A stretch of DNA of 32,618 bases from an uncultured bacterium (GTDB lineage Bacteria; Bacteroidota; Bacteroidia; Bacteroidales; Bacteroidaceae), in contig CAJMNM010000034.1 in NCBI GenBank assembly GCA_905214795.1, forward strand, positions 1-32,618, given 5' to 3'. Positions 7,314 through 16,509 of the stretch are shown one piece after another. The notes beneath the pieces were generated by a model that was given only the letters and a program-made list of their open reading frames with translations, made no database searches and had not been told where the DNA came from. The position numbers were made by a program, and so were the translations under genes. Positions within the stretch are counted from its first letter, which is position 1. The number at the start of each line of letters is the position of its first letter.

Positions 7314-7477
7314 ATACAAAAATACGGGATACCGGAAACAAACCACAAAAAGATAATTGTGAAATAAACAATTACGGAAAAACCTCTTATCTAAATCTAA
7401 GCTTATAATCAAAGGAAGAGCCACTTATTTATGTCCATTCACATCATTATTCAGATTTTTATTCGTTTATTACGCAC

Positions 7478-7493
7478 TAATTTTGTAATTTTG
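7478..7493 (+). promoter_or_regulatory. Tandem -7 boxes of pyrG
   Basis: TAATTTTG occurs twice back to back (7478-7485 and 7486-7493), each fitting TAnnTTTG. About 60 bases separate them from the pyrG GTG, leaving a short leader. Confidence 0.5.
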
Positions 7494-7554
7494 CAACTTG
7501 ATAAATACTAAACAGGAAAAATTAAAATACTTATAAACATAAAAAATATACATC

Positions 7555-9171
7555 GTGGGAGCAACTAAGTACATATTCGTCACAGGCGGTGTCGCCTCAT
7601 CATTAGGCAAGGGAATTATCTCTTCTTCTGTAGGCAAATTACTGCAAGCCAGAGGGTATAACATTACCATTCAGAAGTTCGACCCTTATATCAATATTGA
7701 TCCGGGTACACTGAACCCATATGAGCATGGTGAATGTTATGTCACAGTAGACGGCCAGGAAACAGACCTAGACCTGGGACACTATGAGCGTTTTACGGGT
7801 ATACAAACCACACGTGCCAACAATATCACTACCGGACGTATCTATCAAAGTGTCATTGAAAAAGAGCGTCGTGGTGATTATTTAGGCAAAACCATTCAGG
7901 TTGTCCCTCATATCACAGACGAAATAAAGAGAAACATCAAGCTGATGGGTCAGAAATACAAATTTGACTTTGTGATTACCGAAATCGGTGGTACCGTAGG
8001 TGACATTGAGTCTCTTCCGTTTTTGGAAGCTATCCGTCAGTTGCGTTGGGAATTAGGAAAAGATGCCATCAACCTCCACCTTACCTATGTTCCATATCTT
8101 TCTGCAGCAAAAGAATTAAAAACAAAACCTACACAGACCTCTGTTAAACAGCTTCAGAGTCTTGGTATTCAACCTGATATACTGGTTCTCCGTACAGAGC
8201 ATGAATTAAATGCCGGTATTCGGAAAAAAGTAGCACATTTCTGCAATGTAGACGAGGATGCCGTAATCCAGAGCCTTGACATGCCTTCCATTTACGAAGT
8301 ACCTGTAAGCATGCAGGCACAAGGTCTTGATGCTATCATTCTCAAAAAAATGAATATGCCTGTAGGCGAAACTCCTCAACTTGGTCCATGGCGCTCATTC
8401 CTTGAACGCCGTAATAAAGCGACAGAAGTTGTCCATATAGCATTGGTCGGTAAATATGATTTGCAGGATGCTTATAAGAGTATACTTGAATCTTTGGCTC
8501 ATGCGGGTACATACAACGATTATAAGGTAAAAACCCATTTCGTAAACAGCGAAAAACTGACACGCGACAATGTGGAAGAAAGTCTGAAAGATATGGCCGG
8601 AGTCGTTATCTGCCCGGGATTCGGCCAACGTGGTATAGAAGGAAAGATTATCGCAGCCGAATATACCCGTACACACAACATCCCAACATTTGGAATCTGC
8701 CTGGGTATGCAAATGATGGTTATAGAATTTGCCCGTAACGTACTTGGTTATGCTGACGCCAACAGTCGTGAAATGGATGAAAAGACGCCTCATAATGTGA
8801 TTGACATCATGGAAGAACAAAAGAACATCACACAAATGGGCGGAACGATGCGTTTAGGCGCTTATGAATGCGAACTTCGTGAAGGCAGTAAAACATACGC
8901 TGCATACCAGAAAAAAATTATTTCTGAGCGTCATCGCCACCGTTATGAATTTAACAGCCAATATCTGGATGAGTTCGAAAAAGCAGGTATGCAATGTGTC
9001 GGAATCAACCCGGACAGTAATCTGGTCGAAATTGTTGAGGTTCCATCTCTTAAATGGTATATTGGCACACAATTCCATCCTGAATACAGCAGTACAGTTC
9101 TGAAACCACATCCGTTATTCCTTTCATTTGTCAAGGCCGCTATTGAAAATAGCCGTAAAACAAAAAAATAA
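7555..9171 (+). CDS. pyrG: CTP synthase
   Basis: Makes CTP from UTP, ATP and glutamine; the last step of pyrimidine nucleotide synthesis. The 538 residues are standard length. The N-terminal synthetase domain has GGVASSLGKGIISSS (P-loop, about 11-25) and the KFDPYINIDPGTLNPYEHGE substrate region. The class I glutaminase domain starts near 290 and has the full triad: Cys382 in GICLGMQ, His508 and Glu510 in TQFHPEY. Translation starts at GTG: the protein's conserved beginning (G-A-T-K-Y-I-F-V-T-G-G) follows directly and no ATG fits. yidC begins 21 bases after the stop, so the two form an operon. Confidence 0.98.
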   Translation: MGATKYIFVTGGVASSLGKGIISSSVGKLLQARGYNITIQKFDPYINIDPGTLNPYEHGECYVTVDGQETDLDLGHYERFTGIQTTRANNITTGRIYQSVIEKERRGDYLGKTIQVVPHITDEIKRNIKLMGQKYKFDFVITEIGGTVGDIESLPFLEAIRQLRWELGKDAINLHLTYVPYLSAAKELKTKPTQTSVKQLQSLGIQPDILVLRTEHELNAGIRKKVAHFCNVDEDAVIQSLDMPSIYEVPVSMQAQGLDAIILKKMNMPVGETPQLGPWRSFLERRNKATEVVHIALVGKYDLQDAYKSILESLAHAGTYNDYKVKTHFVNSEKLTRDNVEESLKDMAGVVICPGFGQRGIEGKIIAAEYTRTHNIPTFGICLGMQMMVIEFARNVLGYADANSREMDEKTPHNVIDIMEEQKNITQMGGTMRLGAYECELREGSKTYAAYQKKIISERHRHRYEFNSQYLDEFEKAGMQCVGINPDSNLVEIVEVPSLKWYIGTQFHPEYSSTVLKPHPLFLSFVKAAIENSRKTKK

Positions 9172-9192
9172 CGCATAAAAGCACATTAAAAC

Positions 9193-11082
9193 ATGGATAA
9201 AAACACCCTTACTGGCTTCATCCTGATTGCAGCCGTACTTATTGGCTTCAGTTATTTCAGCCGCCCGGACGAGGCTGAAATAAAAGCTCAACAGCAGCGC
9301 GACTCTATTTCAGCGATTGAACGTCAAAAAGCCGAGGAAGCACAAAAAGCACAGGAAAATGCTGAGATTTATCAAAAGGCACAAGCCGCTCTCGACTCAA
9401 CCTCGCTGTTTTATGCTCACCGTCACGGCTCACCACAATCTGTTGTTCTTGAGAACGAGGTCATCAAACTGACCCTCAGCACTCGAGGCGGCACTGTGAA
9501 ACAGGCTAATCTAAAAAAATATAAGAATCAGCAAGGAGGACAGGTTACTCTTTTCAATGAGAACGACGCCAACATGCGATTCATGCTGACCGGAAAAAAT
9601 GAGAACATCGATTCTGAAGATTTCTTTTTCACCCCTGTCAACGTAACAGATACAAGTGTCACCATGCGTCTGCAAAACGCAGATGGCGGACATCTGGATT
9701 TAAACTATGCCCTTCATCATGACACTTACATGGTAGACCTTACCATTCAAGCCATAGGTTTGGACAATCTGTTTGCCCCAACCATGAAAACGCTGGATGT
9801 AGAATGGAACGAAAAGGCTAGACAACAAGAAAAAGGTTACGATTTTGAAAACAGATATTCATCTCTGACTTACAAAGTCAAAGATGACGGTACTGATTAT
9901 CTGAGTGAAACCAGCCAGGAATCAGAAAATATAAAAGAACCGCTTGATTGGATTGCTTTCAAAAACCAGTTCTTCAGTTGTGTCATGATTGCCCATCAGG
10001 ATTTCACTGACGCTCAATTAAGCAGTACACCGTTATCTAAAGAAAGCGGTTATCTGAAAGATTATGAAGCAACCATGAAAACGTTTTTCGACCCGAAAGG
10101 TAAAGAAGCCACAAGTCTGCAACTGCTTTTCGCGCCAAACAACTATCATCTGCTTCAAAATATCAACGATTTGAGTGCAAGCGACAAAGACCTTGAACTG
10201 GAAGATCTTGTATATTTAGGATGGCCTTTGTTCAAATGGATTAACCGCTTCTTCATCATCTATATTTTTGATTGGTTGAGCAGCTTGGGTCTCTCAATGG
10301 GTATCGTTCTGTTGTTACTGACCATCTTGGTTAAGTTGCTTGTTTACCCTACAACACGCAAATCTTATCTTTCATCTGCCAAGATGCGTGTACTGCGTCC
10401 GAAGATGGACGAAATCAGTGCCAAATACCCTAAACAAGAGGACGCCATGAAAAAGCAACAGGAAATCATGCAACTGTACAGCCAATATGGCGTAAGCCCG
10501 ATGGGCGGATGTTTACCTATGCTTATACAGATGCCTATCTGGATTGCATTGTTCAACTTCGTACCAAACGCTATCGAACTACGTGGGGAAAGTTTCTTAT
10601 GGGCAAACGATCTTTCTGCATACGATGATATTATACGTTGGGACAAATCCATTTGGCTTATCGGCGATCACATCAGCATATTCTGTCTGTTGTTCTGTGC
10701 AACCAATATCATAAATACATGGATCAGCATGCGCCAACAACAAAACTCAATGACAGGCGAACAGGCACAGCAGATGAAAATGATGCAATACATGATGTAC
10801 CTTATGCCAATAGTATTCTTCTTCATGTTCAACAACTACTCATCAGGTCTGAACTACTATTACTTCCTGTCTGGTCTTACAAGTATCCTTATCATGTGGT
10901 TCCTTCGCAAGACAACTGACGACAAGAAATTATTGGCAAAACTCGAAGCTAATTATCAAGCCAACAAAGCCAATCCGAACAAGAAACTATCGGGTATGGC
11001 CGCACGTCTGGAAGCCTTGCAAAAACAGCAACAAGCTATTTTGGAAGAGCAAAAAAGACAACAATCTCAGAAACATAAATAA
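9193..11082 (+). CDS. yidC: Membrane protein insertase YidC
   Basis: Inserts and folds inner-membrane proteins, alone or with Sec. At 629 residues it has the long Bacteroidota/Gram-negative form. TM1 is at about 5-23 (TGFILIAAVLIGFSYF), followed by a coiled, Gln/Ala/Glu-rich linker (about 30-75) and a large periplasmic beta domain to about 335. The conserved 60KD_IMP core (about 346-560) carries VKLLVYPTTRKSYLSSAKM, the cytoplasmic hairpin KYPKQEDAMKKQQEIMQLYSQYGVSPMGGCLPMLIQMPIWIAL and the final helices. The C-terminal tail is rich in Lys/Gln (KQQQAILEEQKRQQSQKHK), fitting a ribosome contact. It shares an operon with pyrG and ends at a strong terminator. Confidence 0.97.
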   Translation: MDKNTLTGFILIAAVLIGFSYFSRPDEAEIKAQQQRDSISAIERQKAEEAQKAQENAEIYQKAQAALDSTSLFYAHRHGSPQSVVLENEVIKLTLSTRGGTVKQANLKKYKNQQGGQVTLFNENDANMRFMLTGKNENIDSEDFFFTPVNVTDTSVTMRLQNADGGHLDLNYALHHDTYMVDLTIQAIGLDNLFAPTMKTLDVEWNEKARQQEKGYDFENRYSSLTYKVKDDGTDYLSETSQESENIKEPLDWIAFKNQFFSCVMIAHQDFTDAQLSSTPLSKESGYLKDYEATMKTFFDPKGKEATSLQLLFAPNNYHLLQNINDLSASDKDLELEDLVYLGWPLFKWINRFFIIYIFDWLSSLGLSMGIVLLLLTILVKLLVYPTTRKSYLSSAKMRVLRPKMDEISAKYPKQEDAMKKQQEIMQLYSQYGVSPMGGCLPMLIQMPIWIALFNFVPNAIELRGESFLWANDLSAYDDIIRWDKSIWLIGDHISIFCLLFCATNIINTWISMRQQQNSMTGEQAQQMKMMQYMMYLMPIVFFFMFNNYSSGLNYYYFLSGLTSILIMWFLRKTTDDKKLLAKLEANYQANKANPNKKLSGMAARLEALQKQQQAILEEQKRQQSQKHK

Positions 11083-11097
11083 ATTGCACACACCCAT

Positions 11098-11140
11098 ATC
11101 ATTCCGGGATTCCTCAAGAATCTCGGAATGATTTATTTTA
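11098..11140 (+). terminator. Terminator after pyrG-yidC
   Basis: ATCATTCCGGGATTC (11098-11112) pairs with GAATCTCGGAATGAT (11118-11132), one G-T pair and a 5-base loop, then TTATTTTAT. It separates yidC from the peptidase gene, although that ATG is only about 10 bases further on. Confidence 0.8.
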
Positions 11141-11150
11141 TATACAATTT

Positions 11151-13346
11151 ATGAAACTTATCAATATGCTTACAGCCGCTATTGCCTTAGCTACCGCAAC
11201 ACCGGTACCGGCCCAGGAACAGATTATCGGCAAAAATCAAATCACATTAACCAGCGACCGCCTCACTCCCGAAGCATTATGGGCAATGGGACGTATTGGC
11301 AGCATGACTGTATCTCCTGACAATAAACAGATAGTCTATACAGTCAGTTATTACAGCGTGAAACAAAACAAAAGTCATACAGTCATCTACCTGATGAATG
11401 CTGATGGTACGGGAAACACACTTCTTACAACTACAGCAGACAGCGAATCCGAACCGTCATTCAGCATTGACGGTAAAAGAATATTCTTTTTGTCTAAAGA
11501 CAAAGAAGGCAAGCAACAGGTTTTCGATATGAAAACAGACGGCACAGACCGCCGTCAGCTCAGTCATTCCGAAAAAGATGTCGAAGGATATGCGTTCTCG
11601 CCCGACCAGAAAAAAGTCATTCTGATTCATCAGGTAGACGACTATACAGCCATTGAAAAACCTTATGACGATCTGCCTCAGGCAACCGGAATGGTTATTA
11701 AAGATTACAATTACAGGCATTGGGACCACTATGTCACTTCTATTCCTCATCTATTTGTCGGAAGTTTCGACGGTTCAGTTATCAACAACGAAACAGACAT
11801 ATTAAAGGGAGAACCTTATGAATGCCCGATGCTACCATTTGGCGGTACAGAACAGTTCGGATGGAGTCCCGACAGCAAGAAAATAGTCTATAGCAGCCGT
11901 AAACGTACCGGACTGGCTTATGCCCTCAGTACAGACAGCGACATCTATTGTTACGATACAGAAAACGGGAAAACAACCAATCTGTGTAAACCGGCAGACT
12001 ATAAAGAACCGGAAATAGATCCAACCCGCTCTATGGCCAAGCAAGCTGTCAATCAACAGAATGGCGATTTCAATGTAGGCTATGACACTCAGCCGCAGTT
12101 TTCTCCAGACGGTAAATACGTGGCATGGCTTAGCATGGCCCGCAACGGATACGAAAGCGACCGTAACAGACTTTGTATCTACGAATTTCAATCAGGAAGA
12201 AAGACCTATGTCACCGAGAAATTCGAATCTGGCGTAGACGCATTCTGCTGGAATGCAGACAGCCGTACTTTATATTTTATCGGCGTATGGCATGCACGTG
12301 CCAGTGTTTACTCAACCAATCTGAAAGGCGATGTCCGCCCTATCGCACAAGGTGACTTCGATTACACCGGCCTGACTCCTTGCGGAAAGAATCTAATTGC
12401 CACACGTCACAGTCTGAGTGCACCGGCCGATATCTACCTGCTGACTCTCAATGGTAAAAAAGAAGCCAAAGTTAAAGCTCTTACCAACGAGAACGAATAT
12501 TTCCTTTCCAAACTTAAAATGGGTGAAGTCAAAGAACGCTGGGTTAAAACAACCGACGGCAAAGAGGAGCTATGCTGGGTTGTCTATCCGCCTCATTTCG
12601 ATCCGACGAAGAAATATCCTACTCTTCTCTTTTGCGAAGGCGGCCCGCAAAGCCCGGTCAGCCAATTCTGGAGTTACCGTTGGAATCTGCAGATTATGGC
12701 AGCCAACGACTATATCGTCATAGCCCCTAACCGCCGCGGCCTCCCCGGATTCGGTATGGAATGGCTGGAAGAAATCAGCGGCGACTACAGTGGTCAATGT
12801 ATGCAGGATTATCTCAGCGCAATAGACGACATCTGCAAAGAACCGTATGTAGACAAAGAGCGTTTGGGATGCGTTGGTGCCAGCTTTGGCGGATATAGCG
12901 TTTATTATCTGGCCGGACATCACAACAAGCGCTTCAAATGCTTCATCGCACACGACGGTATATTCAATACACAGCAACAATATGTCGAAACAGAAGAAAT
13001 GTGGTTTACCAACTGGGATTTAGGTGGTGCTCCTTGGCGGATGGGTATTACAGCCAATCCAGACAATGGTATGCAAATCAACGACAGCATAAAAAGCAAC
13101 GCTTATTTAACAAGCCCGCATCTTTATGTAGACCGTTGGGATACTCCGATATTGTGTATACACGGTGAAAAAGATTACCGCATCATGAGTTCGCAAGGCA
13201 TGTCAGCTTTCAATGCGGCCAAACTCCGCGGCATTCCTGCCGAACTACTGCTTTATCCGGACGAAAACCATTGGGTTTTGAAACCGCAAAACGGCATTCT
13301 GTGGCAACGTACATTCTTCCGCTGGTTAGACCGCTGGCTTAAATAA
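11151..13346 (+). CDS. S9 family serine peptidase (DPP5/acylaminoacyl-peptidase-like)
   Basis: Predicted exported peptidase that removes dipeptides or acyl amino acids from peptide N-termini. The 731 residues begin with a signal peptide (MKLINMLTAAIALATATPVPAQ). A beta-propeller of TolB/PD40-like blades follows (MTVSPDNKQIVYT, PSFSIDGKRIFFLS, FGWSPDSKKIVYSS, PQFSPDGKYVAWLS), to about residue 470, then an alpha/beta hydrolase domain. The catalytic triad is clear: Ser578 in GASFGGYS, Asp675 in GEKDYRI, His707 in DENHWVL. It resembles the periplasmic DPP5 of Porphyromonas and relatives; the exact specificity is inference. An MFS transporter follows 29 bases later, suggesting joint peptide breakdown and uptake. 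No separate promoter is obvious between the yidC terminator and the ATG. Confidence 0.93.
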   Translation: MKLINMLTAAIALATATPVPAQEQIIGKNQITLTSDRLTPEALWAMGRIGSMTVSPDNKQIVYTVSYYSVKQNKSHTVIYLMNADGTGNTLLTTTADSESEPSFSIDGKRIFFLSKDKEGKQQVFDMKTDGTDRRQLSHSEKDVEGYAFSPDQKKVILIHQVDDYTAIEKPYDDLPQATGMVIKDYNYRHWDHYVTSIPHLFVGSFDGSVINNETDILKGEPYECPMLPFGGTEQFGWSPDSKKIVYSSRKRTGLAYALSTDSDIYCYDTENGKTTNLCKPADYKEPEIDPTRSMAKQAVNQQNGDFNVGYDTQPQFSPDGKYVAWLSMARNGYESDRNRLCIYEFQSGRKTYVTEKFESGVDAFCWNADSRTLYFIGVWHARASVYSTNLKGDVRPIAQGDFDYTGLTPCGKNLIATRHSLSAPADIYLLTLNGKKEAKVKALTNENEYFLSKLKMGEVKERWVKTTDGKEELCWVVYPPHFDPTKKYPTLLFCEGGPQSPVSQFWSYRWNLQIMAANDYIVIAPNRRGLPGFGMEWLEEISGDYSGQCMQDYLSAIDDICKEPYVDKERLGCVGASFGGYSVYYLAGHHNKRFKCFIAHDGIFNTQQQYVETEEMWFTNWDLGGAPWRMGITANPDNGMQINDSIKSNAYLTSPHLYVDRWDTPILCIHGEKDYRIMSSQGMSAFNAAKLRGIPAELLLYPDENHWVLKPQNGILWQRTFFRWLDRWLK

Positions 13347-13375
13347 CAAACATAAAAACAATAAAAATCAAAGAT

Positions 13376-14752
13376 ATGACTGTTACACAACAAATCCAAA
13401 AGAAACTCAGCGATAGCCCTACAGCACGCTGGACAGCCATGTTCATCGTTTCATTCACGATGATGTGTGGCTACTTTATTACAGATGTGATGGCACCGCT
13501 TGAAGTGATGCTTACAACTCCCGTTGCCGACGGCGGCCTGGGATGGACCAGTTCCGAATACGGATTCTTTTCCGGAGCATACGGATACATTAACGTATTC
13601 CTGCTCATGTTATTCTTTGGAGGAATTATCCTCGATAAATGCGGCATCCGCTTCACTGGTCTGATGAGCTGCTCATTTATGTTTATCGGTACTTTATTGA
13701 AATGGTACGCGCTTTCACACGACTTTGGTACAGCAACCATTTTAGGTTATCATTCACAAGTCATAATAGCGAGCTTGGGTTTTGCCATTTTCGGCATGGG
13801 TGCGGAAATCACGGGTATCACAGTATCAAAAGTCATCATAAAATGGTTCACCGGCCATGAAGTGGCACTTGCCATGGGCCTTCAGGTAGCTATGGCTCGT
13901 ATGGGTACGGCTGCAGCTTTGGCATTAAGTTACCCATTGGCCAAGAAAATGGGTGGCGTATCCTACCCCGTACTCTTCGGTGCCGTACTGCTTTGCATCG
14001 GCCTGTTATCCTACATCGTTTATTGCGTCATGGATAAAAAACTCGATGCCTCGGTTGCAGCTACAGCAAACGCAGAAAAAGAAGAAGGTTTCCAGCTGAA
14101 GGATTTGAAATTCATATTTACCAATAAAGGTTTCTGGCTCATCACCCTACTCTGCCTGATGTTCTATGCCGGTGTATTTCCTTTCCTGAAGTTTGCCACC
14201 AAGCTTATGGTCTACAAATATAATGTGGAACCAGAGGTTGCCGGACTTATTCCGGCCTTGCTGCCATTCGGAACAATCCTTCTGACACCACTTTTCGGTT
14301 CCGTTTACGACCGTATCGGAAAAGGTGCCACTCTGATGCTTATCGGCTCAGTATTACTGGCCGTCGTACATATCCTTTTTGCCCTCCCCCTGCTCAATGT
14401 CTGGTGGTTTGCCATTTTCATTATGATTGTACTAGGCATAACATTCTCACTGGTTCCGTCAGCCATGTGGCCATCCGTACCCAAAATCATCCCGATGAAA
14501 CAACTTGGCTCCGCCTACGCCATCATTTTTTATATTCAGAACATAGGCTTGTCCATGGTACCTTTACTCATCGGATGGGTTATTGACAACTATTCAACTG
14601 TACAGACAGCCAACGGGGTTACATATGATTATACTATTCCTATGGTAATTTTTGCCATTTTCGGTCTTATATCTATTTTCATTGCCATCTTGCTTAAAAA
14701 AGAAGATGCTGTGAAAGGCTACGGACTTGAACAAAGCAATATCAAGAAATAA
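13376..14752 (+). CDS. MFS transporter
   Basis: A 458-residue inner-membrane carrier with about 12 hydrophobic helices in two halves, split by a charged loop near 220-240 (ANAEKEEGFQLKDLK). The MFS signature after helix 2 is loose (GGIILDKCGIRFTGLM), and its counterpart in the second half is GSVYDRIGKGATLMLIG. Overall character is close to NarK/oxalate-formate type porters, but the substrate cannot be read. It sits 29 bases behind an exported S9 peptidase and before a strong terminator, so both are likely cotranscribed. Uptake of the released dipeptides or amino acids is the natural guess, made from context only. Confidence 0.92.
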   Translation: MTVTQQIQKKLSDSPTARWTAMFIVSFTMMCGYFITDVMAPLEVMLTTPVADGGLGWTSSEYGFFSGAYGYINVFLLMLFFGGIILDKCGIRFTGLMSCSFMFIGTLLKWYALSHDFGTATILGYHSQVIIASLGFAIFGMGAEITGITVSKVIIKWFTGHEVALAMGLQVAMARMGTAAALALSYPLAKKMGGVSYPVLFGAVLLCIGLLSYIVYCVMDKKLDASVAATANAEKEEGFQLKDLKFIFTNKGFWLITLLCLMFYAGVFPFLKFATKLMVYKYNVEPEVAGLIPALLPFGTILLTPLFGSVYDRIGKGATLMLIGSVLLAVVHILFALPLLNVWWFAIFIMIVLGITFSLVPSAMWPSVPKIIPMKQLGSAYAIIFYIQNIGLSMVPLLIGWVIDNYSTVQTANGVTYDYTIPMVIFAIFGLISIFIAILLKKEDAVKGYGLEQSNIKK

Positions 14753-14803
14753 CATCTCTCCAGACTGAAACGGATAGTATAATCTGTCCATCACATACAA
14801 TTA

Positions 14804-14846
14804 AGATGCCGGCCGAATGAAAAAATCCATTCAGCCGGCATCTTTT
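14804..14846. terminator. Terminator after the MFS gene
   Basis: AGATGCCGGCCGAATG (14804-14819) pairs with CATTCAGCCGGCATCT (14828-14843) with a single mismatch (a G-T pair when read from the other strand), followed by TTTCATTTT. Confidence 0.85.
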
Positions 14847-15028
14847 CATTTTACACAAAAAGTCAAATAAAAAGAAATAGAAACAGACATTCTTTCTAGT
14901 CACTTACAAAATAAAAAGACAAGCTCTCATAAAACTGAACATTTCATGTTGTCATATTTTTATGATAATCAGACAAATTCTTCCTAACAAAAATTCAAGA
15001 AACATTATGAACTATTTAAAAAAACATA

Positions 15029-15036
15029 TATCTTTG
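15029..15036 (+). promoter_or_regulatory. -7 box for the lipoprotein gene
   Basis: TATCTTTG fits TAnnTTTG and lies about 35 bases before the ATG at 15071. The -33 element is not clear. Confidence 0.45.
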
Positions 15037-15070
15037 GAAAATAAACAAATCACCTTAAAACAAAATCAAC

Positions 15071-16423
15071 ATGAAAAAAACCTTATTCTTTAGCTTACTG
15101 CTTTGCGGAACCCTGTTCGTTCTTCCATCGTGCGATGACACTGATAGCAATGATCCCAATCCGGATCCCGTTCCCACAACAATCATTACAGATACTGATG
15201 CACAGAATGAATTGGATCGTGTAGGTAAGGAACTTATTGCCAAGATTGATGCCGAGAAAATAGAACCGGCCATTTCACTATGTGATTATGTCTATAGCAA
15301 ACTTCTTGGCTTCGATGATGAGGAAATTGCCTATCCCCCCATTCAGGGAGAAGAAAATTGGCAGGATGATTACGCCAATATGTTAAAAGACATCCGTGCC
15401 GTCGCATCCGGTGATTTCTCACGTACAGCTACAAGACGGTTTATAGAAACCGTTTACCGTCTGAGCGACTATAATGGCATTTACACATGGAATGAAGAAA
15501 AACAAGACTGGGAAAAGACCAGTACGGAAGGCAGCAATCTGGAATTCAGATTCAGTCACGAAGGTAACGCCTGCACAGGTACTATCACGCACAGCGGTAA
15601 TGAATTTACCTATGTTGAAAAAGATTCTGCCGCCAACGAAACAACTACCTACATGATTCCGGCACAGATTACCGCCACATTGGTTGAAGGCAACACGACT
15701 ATGGCCACTGTAACGGTTAACACCACGGCTTGTGATAAAGACAACAGCACATACGAAGCCGATGTAACTGTAACACTTGCTAACGATTATGTTGCCAAGA
15801 GTTCCATCAACGCTACTCCAAACAAGATTACCACCGCTATGAATCTGTCATGCAATGACGAGGTACTTGTAAGTGGAAACGGAGAAATCAATGGCGAATA
15901 CTTTGACCTTGTACCTAATATTGCCAACGAGGATTTGTCAGCAGACCAAATCAAGAACGGTGTAATTAAGGTTAATGTGCTTAATTCTGTCAATCTGGCT
16001 CTTGCAGTAGACAACACTTCCGGCCTGTTCGACCAAATGGATTTTGACGGCTACTTCTATGAATCAGAAAGCTATGACGCAATAGCAGACAGCACAAGCT
16101 ATTACTACATTTCAAGCTACGATGAAGCTTTACAAAAGGCTGCCAATGCACAAGCCAAGGCCAACAAGTGCTTCATTACGATGTTGTTCTTCAATAACAA
16201 CACCTATTCAGCACCGTGCACATGGCAGCCCACATATACCGATTACGGAGAAGAATATTTCGAAAACGAATGGGGTACATACAGATGGAAATCAGGAGAA
16301 TGGGACATCGAACCGGTCATCAATTTCAGCAATAACACAACCTATACCTTAGATACCTATTTCACCAAAATCAGGTTCTCATCACTGGTTGACGCTTACA
16401 ATGACCTTATCAACAGATTCTAA
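15071..16423 (+). CDS. Unrecognised lipoprotein with acidic, surface-type N-terminus
   Basis: I do not recognise the family. The 450-residue product starts with a lipoprotein signal peptide (MKKTLFFSLLLCGTLFVLPSC, lipid Cys21). The mature end CDDTDSNDPNPDP is very acidic, like the export signals that send Bacteroidota lipoproteins to the cell surface. Residues about 40-135 are helical (ELDRVGKELIAKIDAEK, SLCDYVYSKLLG). Residues about 140-300 are Thr/Asn-rich strands (TATLVEGNTTMATVTVNTTA), probably a beta domain, and the rest is aromatic and acidic. It is monocistronic: promoter box before and terminator after. A role in binding or holding a surface ligand is possible, but nothing in the sequence fixes it. 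Confidence 0.82.
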   Translation: MKKTLFFSLLLCGTLFVLPSCDDTDSNDPNPDPVPTTIITDTDAQNELDRVGKELIAKIDAEKIEPAISLCDYVYSKLLGFDDEEIAYPPIQGEENWQDDYANMLKDIRAVASGDFSRTATRRFIETVYRLSDYNGIYTWNEEKQDWEKTSTEGSNLEFRFSHEGNACTGTITHSGNEFTYVEKDSAANETTTYMIPAQITATLVEGNTTMATVTVNTTACDKDNSTYEADVTVTLANDYVAKSSINATPNKITTAMNLSCNDEVLVSGNGEINGEYFDLVPNIANEDLSADQIKNGVIKVNVLNSVNLALAVDNTSGLFDQMDFDGYFYESESYDAIADSTSYYYISSYDEALQKAANAQAKANKCFITMLFFNNNTYSAPCTWQPTYTDYGEEYFENEWGTYRWKSGEWDIEPVINFSNNTTYTLDTYFTKIRFSSLVDAYNDLINRF

Positions 16424-16441
16424 ACATATCTTTCATAAATT

Positions 16442-16489
16442 AAGCGGACAGACTTTGTTAATACAGGCAAGTCTGTCTGCTTCTTTTTA
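16442..16489 (+). terminator. Terminator after the lipoprotein gene
   Basis: AAGCGGACAGACTT (16442-16455) pairs with AAGTCTGTCTGCTT (16469-16482) with one G-T pair, then a T-rich run (CTTTTTAT). It isolates the lipoprotein gene from the TonB receptor gene that follows. Confidence 0.8.
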
Positions 16490-16509
16490 TCTATTACGTC
16501 CGTAACTGT

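Larger units (their letters stand above)
14753..15070. other. Intergenic region before the acidic lipoprotein gene
   Basis: About 320 bases. It contains the MFS terminator, then A/T-rich sequence without any credible open frame, and a -7 box near its right end. Nothing else is recognised. Confidence 0.6.

Noticed and set aside
8342..9176. Antisense open frames over pyrG
   Set aside because: Opposite a highly conserved enzyme gene; no independent support.
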